Below, one piece after another: positions 7,259-11,546 of a DNA stretch of 11,546 bases (positions are counted from its first letter, which is position 1; each line of letters opens with the position of its first letter). Source of the DNA: Eudoraea sp. (GTDB lineage Bacteria; Bacteroidota; Bacteroidia; Flavobacteriales; Flavobacteriaceae). The notes under the pieces were generated by a model. The model was not told the DNA's origin, did not search any database, and saw only the letters and a list, made by a program, of their open reading frames with translations. The position numbers and the translations under genes were made by a program. Location of the stretch: assembly GCA_024642325.1 (NCBI GenBank), contig JAHEBI010000033.1, positions 1 to 11,546 of the forward strand, in the 5' to 3' direction.

Positions 7259-8226
7259 ATACAATTAGAATTGGATTAATAGGAGCCGGTGATATTGCCG
7301 ATCTGCATGCTGAAGCCATTAATGGCCTTCAGGGTGCTGAGTTAGCCGGACTTTGGAACAGAACATTGGAAAAGGGCAAATCAAAAGCCCAAAAATACGG
7401 ATGCAGGGTCTATTCAACGGTGGATGAATTGCTAAATGATCCGGAAATAAATGCGGTTTTCATCCTTACAAATATGGAAACTCATTGTGATTATACCATA
7501 AAGGCAGCCAGGGCAGGGAAACATGTTTTAGTTGAAAAGCCAGCCGCGTCAAATATTCAGGAGTTGGAAAAGATGCAAGGCGAAGTACTAAAGGCCGGGG
7601 TCAAATGTATGCCTGTCCATAATTATATATATGAACCGGGTATCTTAAGAACAAAATCGATGATTGAGAATGGTAGCCTTGGTACTATCACCCAGTTTTA
7701 TATGATGTATAATATTCACCATGCAGATGACATCAGGGTACGATATCCGGGGGTTATCAGACAGATATTAACTCACCATTGCTATACCATGCTTTATCTG
7801 GCGGGAAAACCCAAAACAATATCCTGTCTGAAGCATACGGTAGACAGTACTATTGCACCTCAGGAAAATTTGGCTATGGCCAACATTCAAATGGAGGATG
7901 GAACACTGAGCCATCTATCCGCAAGTTTTGCGAATGATGACCACGCCGGAGATCCATGGACATGCATAATAAAGGTAATTGGGACCAAAGGCAGTACCAG
8001 ATACAGTTATCGGGACTGGGTTATTAATGAGCGCAAAGGGGCACATTCACAGACCTATTACAGCTATCCTGAATCCATAAAAAATACGGCCACACATTTT
8101 ATTGATAAAGTATTGCGCCTGGGAGAGGAACCTCTTTCTTCTTTGCAGGATGCCATTAGCTGTCAGCGAATTATAGAAGCTTGCGAACGCTCTGAAAAAG
8201 AAGGGATTCATGTAAGTTTTGAATAA
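7255..8226 (+). CDS. Gfo/Idh/MocA-family oxidoreductase with altered catalytic motif
   Basis: A 323-residue oxidoreductase, shorter than the relative at 3895. Its Rossmann motif is GAGDIA (10-15) after IRIGLI, and the family's EKP motif is at 94-96 with Lys95. In the usual G-x-L-x-D-x-G-x-H segment this protein reads GVIRQILTHH (166-175): the His is kept (H174) but the position normally holding Asp is Gln170. It may therefore favour reduction of a keto group, act on a different substrate, or be less active; this is inference from the motif. It starts inside the stop of the SDR gene (4-bp overlap) and ends 30 bp before the large lipoprotein gene. By analogy with two-Gfo/Idh sugar pathways it could be the reductase restoring a hydroxyl after another enzyme oxidises it. 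Cytoplasmic, no signal peptide. Confidence 0.84.
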   Translation: MNTIRIGLIGAGDIADLHAEAINGLQGAELAGLWNRTLEKGKSKAQKYGCRVYSTVDELLNDPEINAVFILTNMETHCDYTIKAARAGKHVLVEKPAASNIQELEKMQGEVLKAGVKCMPVHNYIYEPGILRTKSMIENGSLGTITQFYMMYNIHHADDIRVRYPGVIRQILTHHCYTMLYLAGKPKTISCLKHTVDSTIAPQENLAMANIQMEDGTLSHLSASFANDDHAGDPWTCIIKVIGTKGSTRYSYRDWVINERKGAHSQTYYSYPESIKNTATHFIDKVLRLGEEPLSSLQDAISCQRIIEACERSEKEGIHVSFE

Positions 8227-8256
8227 ATAACTTCAAATATTTGATTTACAACGATT

Positions 8257-9864
8257 ATGAGCACCAAGAAACAAATTGAAATAAAAGGAATATACTTCAT
8301 GCTCATAATAGCACTTATTTTGGCATCCTGTAGTAAAAAAGACCATATACTGGAGCTAAATAAAGGAAGTCATATAGTGCTGATTGGCAATAATCTGGGG
8401 TCCAGGATGATGAATTTTGGTCATTTTGAAACTGAAATGCATTTGCGTTACCCGGATAGTCTGCTTTTCATCAGAAATATGTGCGACGGGGGGAACACCC
8501 CGGGTTTCAGGCCGCACTCTTCCAGAAATTCACCATGGGCCTTCCCCGGTGCAGAAAAGTTTCAGACTGAACTGGCGGAGCCGTCCGGCAGTATTGGGCA
8601 TTTTGATTCAGAAGATGAGTGGTTAAGCAGGCTGAAAGCAGATATTGTCATTGCGTTTTTTGGCTATAATGAGTCTTTTCAGGGTAAAGAAGGCCTGGAG
8701 AATTATAAAGCCGAATTACATGCTTTTATACAACATACAAAGAATCAAAAGTACAATGGTTCCAAACCTCCACAATTGGCCCTTGTTTCGCCCATAGCTT
8801 TTGCGGACCTGTCTGCGGAGAAAGACCTGCCGGATGGTGTGATAGAGAATCAGAATTTGTCTTTATATTCGGAGGCTATGAAGGAAATAGCTTTAGCAGA
8901 CAGCGTATTGTTTGTAGATGCATTTCATCCAACTCAAAAGTGGTTTCAAAAGGATGCCGGGCAATTTACCTCGGACGGGTTTCAACTAAACGATAAAGGT
9001 TATCAAAAGTTTGGGGTTTTATTGGCGGATCACATTTTCGGAAATGACCAAAGACAGGCAAATGAATATCAGAATTTAGTCCATGAGGCTGTTATGGAAA
9101 AAAACTGGTTCTGGCATAACGACATTAAAATCCCCAACGGCGTTCATGCCTATGGCAGGCGTTACGATCCTTTTGGACCCGCCAACTATCCCTTTGAAAT
9201 AGACAAAATACGGGAAATGACCGCCATTCGCGATTCCGCAATTTGGGCTGCAGTAAAAGGTATAAAGACAGATTTAGCAGCTGCCGACTCCAAAACTAAA
9301 AAACTTCCGCCTGTAAAAACCAATTATGATCCGGGACAGGGGGACCTTGAAGCAGGCTATATGTACGGGAATGATGCTTTGGACAAGATCAAAGTTGCCG
9401 AAGGATATAAATTGGAAATGTTTGCTTCGGAAAGGGAATTCGCTGACCTGGCCAATCCTGTTCAGCTATCCTTTGATAACAGGGGAAGACTATGGGTAGG
9501 TGTAATGCCCAGCTATCCCCATTACAGGCCGGGTGACAGCAAACCCAATGATAAGCTTCTCATATTGGAAGATACCGACAATGACGGCAAGGCGGATAAG
9601 CAAACAACTTTTGCAGACGGACTCCATCTTACAATCGGTTTTGAATTTGCTCCCGAAGGAGTTTATGTATCACAGGGCACAAATCTGGTCTTGTTAAAAG
9701 ATACAGATGGGGATGATAAAGCAGATGTTAAAGAAATTATCCTGAGCGGGTTTGACGACCACGATACACATCATGCCATAAGTGCTTTTACTGCAGATCC
9801 CTCCGGAGCTCTTTACATGGGAGAAGGGGTGTTTTTACATACCAATGTGGAGACTGCATATTGA
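8257..9864 (+). CDS. N-terminal fragment of the broken lipoprotein (SGNH-like plus start of PVC propeller)
   Basis: If the TGA is real and not read through, translation gives 535 residues ending ...VETAY: the lipoprotein signal, the whole SGNH-like domain and roughly the first half of the propeller, with no heme. The cut falls inside the propeller after GVFLHTN, so a stable functional product is doubtful although the SGNH part could fold alone. The start at 8257 is chosen because it gives a basic n-region (K4, K5, K10); the next Met at residue 15 would leave none. Confidence 0.6.
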   Translation: MSTKKQIEIKGIYFMLIIALILASCSKKDHILELNKGSHIVLIGNNLGSRMMNFGHFETEMHLRYPDSLLFIRNMCDGGNTPGFRPHSSRNSPWAFPGAEKFQTELAEPSGSIGHFDSEDEWLSRLKADIVIAFFGYNESFQGKEGLENYKAELHAFIQHTKNQKYNGSKPPQLALVSPIAFADLSAEKDLPDGVIENQNLSLYSEAMKEIALADSVLFVDAFHPTQKWFQKDAGQFTSDGFQLNDKGYQKFGVLLADHIFGNDQRQANEYQNLVHEAVMEKNWFWHNDIKIPNGVHAYGRRYDPFGPANYPFEIDKIREMTAIRDSAIWAAVKGIKTDLAAADSKTKKLPPVKTNYDPGQGDLEAGYMYGNDALDKIKVAEGYKLEMFASEREFADLANPVQLSFDNRGRLWVGVMPSYPHYRPGDSKPNDKLLILEDTDNDGKADKQTTFADGLHLTIGFEFAPEGVYVSQGTNLVLLKDTDGDDKADVKEIILSGFDDHDTHHAISAFTADPSGALYMGEGVFLHTNVETAY

Positions 9865-11427
9865 CCTGTCAGGGCCACTAATGGCGGTTTTTACAGATAC
9901 AGCCCTCAAAGGCATTATTTAGAGCGGACCGCACAACTGCCAATACCCAATCCCTGGGGGATAGCTTTTGATGAATGGGGACAAAATTTCTTTGCGCATA
10001 CCTCCGGCCCTGATGTTACCTGGATGATGCCCGGAACTATAAAACCCAGGTATGGCCAGGCTTCCCCATTGCCAAAAAACCTGATACAGGAGGAACACCG
10101 AGTTCGTCCTACATCGGGATTGGAATTTATATCAAGCAGGCATTTTCCTGATGAGGTACAGGGTGATTTGATAATCAACAACACCATCGGATTCCTCGGA
10201 ACCAAGCAACACACGATGGTAGATGATCCGGAATCTGCCGGATATAATAGCCAATTCAGGCAGGATTTGGTGATATCGGAGGATACTAATTTCCGTCCGG
10301 TGGATATGGAGTTTGCTCCCGATGGATCATTGTATTTAATAGACTGGCACAATGTGTTGGTTGGCCATATGCAGCATAACGCCCGGGATCCTTTAAGGGA
10401 TCATGTTCACGGAAGGATTTATCGGATTACTTATCCATCCCGGCCCTTAGTGGAACCGGCGAAGATCGTTGATGCAAGTATAGATGAGTTGCTGGATAAT
10501 TTGAAACTACCCGAATACCGTTCAAGATATCGTACAAGAAGAGAGTTGCGTTCAAGGGACAAGGCTGAGGTCCTGGCAAAATTGAGTGACTGGGTTGATA
10601 GTTTGAACAAAAATGATGTAAGGTATGAGCACCATGTTTTGGAAGCCTTATGGGTAAGCTGGGGATTAAATCAAATTGATGCTGATCTTTTAAGACAACT
10701 TTTAAATGCTAATGATTTCAGGGCAAGGGCCGCGGCGGTGAAGGTTCTCAGGTATTCAGGTCATCAGATACCTGACCAGGCGGAGCTTTTGGTTATAGCT
10801 GCCCAGGATGATAATCCCCGGGTTCGTTTGGAGGCATTTGTAGCGGGTTCCTGGCTGGAAGGAGAATCCGGGTTGACAGTACTGGAGGCTGCAGGCCAAA
10901 AACCTCTGGACGAATGGATGCAACTTCCCTATGAGGCTGCTTTAGCTCATATAAACGGGCATAATGTTGGGCAGGACCCTTTAACAAAAGGCTCAAAAAC
11001 CGACCTTGAAGGAAAAGAGCGGGAACTGTTTGTTAAAGGCGAAGAAATATACAAAAGAGAAGGATTTTGCATTACCTGTCATCAACCGGATGGCAATGGT
11101 TTAAGTGCATCTCAATTTCCACCTTTAGCCGGAGTTGAATGGGTCACGGGCAATCAGGAGCGCCTTATAAAAATAACCCTCAAAGGAATAATGGGACCCA
11201 TTGATGTAAAAGGGAAAACATATCCCGGGCAGGTTCCCATGACTCCATTCGGAGGTATGCTGGACGATGAAGAAATAGCGGCGGTACTCACTTTTGTCAG
11301 AAATGCTTTTGGCAATAAAGCGCCGGCCATTTTACCCGAAAAAGTAAAAGAAGTACGGAATAATATAAAAGATAAGGAAGGGTTTTATTCCGCAGAGGAG
11401 CTTTTAAAGGAACATCCGATGAATTAA
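9865..11427 (+). CDS. C-terminal fragment of the broken lipoprotein (rest of propeller, HEAT, cytochrome c)
   Basis: This is the same frame after the TGA. It begins PVRATNGGFYRYSP, clearly mid-domain, and the first in-frame ATG is at 10024 (467 residues from there). No signal peptide precedes it, so even if translated the c-type heme motif CITCH could not be exported for heme attachment. It is best read as the rest of the preceding gene, not an independent gene. The C-terminal cytochrome (CITCH, then VPMTPFGG and the closing helix DDEEIAAVLTFVRN) is intact. It ends sharing four bases with the convergent gene on the other strand. Confidence 0.55.
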   Translation, partial: PVRATNGGFYRYSPQRHYLERTAQLPIPNPWGIAFDEWGQNFFAHTSGPDVTWMMPGTIKPRYGQASPLPKNLIQEEHRVRPTSGLEFISSRHFPDEVQGDLIINNTIGFLGTKQHTMVDDPESAGYNSQFRQDLVISEDTNFRPVDMEFAPDGSLYLIDWHNVLVGHMQHNARDPLRDHVHGRIYRITYPSRPLVEPAKIVDASIDELLDNLKLPEYRSRYRTRRELRSRDKAEVLAKLSDWVDSLNKNDVRYEHHVLEALWVSWGLNQIDADLLRQLLNANDFRARAAAVKVLRYSGHQIPDQAELLVIAAQDDNPRVRLEAFVAGSWLEGESGLTVLEAAGQKPLDEWMQLPYEAALAHINGHNVGQDPLTKGSKTDLEGKERELFVKGEEIYKREGFCITCHQPDGNGLSASQFPPLAGVEWVTGNQERLIKITLKGIMGPIDVKGKTYPGQVPMTPFGGMLDDEEIAAVLTFVRNAFGNKAPAILPEKVKEVRNNIKDKEGFYSAEELLKEHPMN

Positions 11428-11546
11428 TTACCTGCCCGAAAGTCAAAAATCTTATCCATTGGCAACCACTTTTCACCAGGTTTGGCGAAAGGCAGTGCCT
11501 GCTGATAATTCCACATCAGGACCTCCCATTTCTGTACCTGGGGGTT
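11424..11546 (-). CDS. L-rhamnose mutarotase-like (DUF718) protein, partial C-terminus
   Basis: Reading the minus strand from the right edge gives 40 residues and a TAA (complement of 11424-11426): a segment with KWEVLMWNYQQALPFA, then KPGEKW and the ending LPMDKIFDFRAGN. This matches the C-terminal end I associate with Bacteroidota members of the L-rhamnose mutarotase family (small ferredoxin-like dimeric proteins that interconvert sugar anomers). The call rests on a short piece and memory of the family, so it is moderate. The gene converges with the large lipoprotein gene, and no hairpin terminator is visible between them. Confidence 0.55.
   Translation of the reverse strand, partial: NPQVQKWEVLMWNYQQALPFAKPGEKWLPMDKIFDFRAGN

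Larger units (their letters stand above)
8257..11427 (+). pseudogene. SGNH-PVC-type heme lipoprotein (HEAT, cytochrome c), interrupted by in-frame TGA
   Basis: One continuous frame of 1057 codons broken only by TGA at 9862-9864 (codon 536). Reading through it gives a coherent multidomain protein: signal peptide with lipobox LASC (lipid-attached Cys25); SGNH-like domain (about 36-262); linker; PVC-type membrane-bound-dehydrogenase propeller (about 375-730) with two Asp-rich loops DTDNDGKAD (439-447) and DTDGDDKAD (482-490) that look calcium-binding; HEAT-like helices (about 790-880); and a C-terminal cytochrome c with CITCH (938-942) and probable distal Met995 in VPMTPFGG. The SGNH domain has GNN where the nucleophile Ser block lies and DGFQLND where the catalytic His is expected, but keeps GYNE, so it is probably not a classical esterase. 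As built, the protein would be exported and take part in electron transfer from sugar oxidation. The relation between halves is certain by frame; whether TGA is a mutation, an error or read through is not settled. Confidence 0.82.

Noticed and set aside
9862..9864. UGA recoded as glycine or selenocysteine
   Set aside because: TGA serves as a normal stop for the genes ending at 6192 and 7258, the rest of the window fits the standard code, and a selenocysteine would not replace a glycine. The short hairpin at 9874-9885 (4-bp stem) is too small for a SECIS element.
9874..9890. Terminator-like hairpin GCCA-CTAA-TGGC followed by a T run
   Set aside because: The stem is only 4 bp and lies in the middle of a coding frame that continues; the sequence is explained by the protein (ATNGGFY).
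9915..10352. Minus-strand 145-codon open frame across the region after the TGA
   Set aside because: It is antisense to the continuing propeller frame and shows no recognisable motif.

Overview
The window looks like chromosomal DNA of a Bacteroidota bacterium, probably a marine or soil Flavobacteriia or Cytophagia member. The evidence is moderate-to-low GC, A-rich translation starts without clear Shine-Dalgarno sequences, a TIM-barrel/Gfo-Idh/FucP-type-transporter gene mix, and large lipoprotein cytochromes with PVC-type heme domains. Species assignment is inference. No rRNA, tRNA, mobile element, CRISPR array or phage gene is visible.

Layout: a divergent promoter region (2562-2816) splits two gene sets. 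Leftward on the minus strand run an MFS transporter (2561-1323), a D-tagatose/D-psicose 3-epimerase-type TIM barrel (1232-393), and the start of a ThuA-domain exported protein that leaves the window (368-1). An imperfect hairpin lies between the first two. Rightward on the plus strand is a tight operon: a second sugar isomerase-type TIM barrel (2817), a Gfo/Idh oxidoreductase (3895), a zinc-dependent medium-chain dehydrogenase (5080), an extended SDR (6239), a second Gfo/Idh protein overlapping it by 4 bp (7255), and a very large lipoprotein (8257-11427) with an SGNH-like domain, PVC-type propeller, HEAT-like helices and cytochrome c. That last gene carries an in-frame TGA at 9862-9864 and is annotated as broken. 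At the right edge a minus-strand gene, apparently an L-rhamnose-mutarotase-like protein, ends convergently with it, sharing 4 bp of stop codons.

Together the genes look like an import-and-redox pathway for a small unusual sugar, anhydrosugar, glycoside or cyclitol. The MFS protein would import it. Gfo/Idh, zinc-dehydrogenase and SDR enzymes would oxidise or reduce ring hydroxyls. Two metal-dependent TIM barrels would epimerise or eliminate/hydrate keto intermediates, and a mutarotase would handle anomers. The two-Gfo/Idh plus two-TIM-barrel set resembles the levoglucosan route (oxidation, elimination, hydration, reduction), but the extra zinc dehydrogenase and SDR do not belong to that route, so the substrate remains unknown. 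The flanking ThuA and PVC-heme proteins suggest a coupled oxidation at the cell surface. No regulator, SusC/SusD pair or classical glycoside hydrolase is inside the window.
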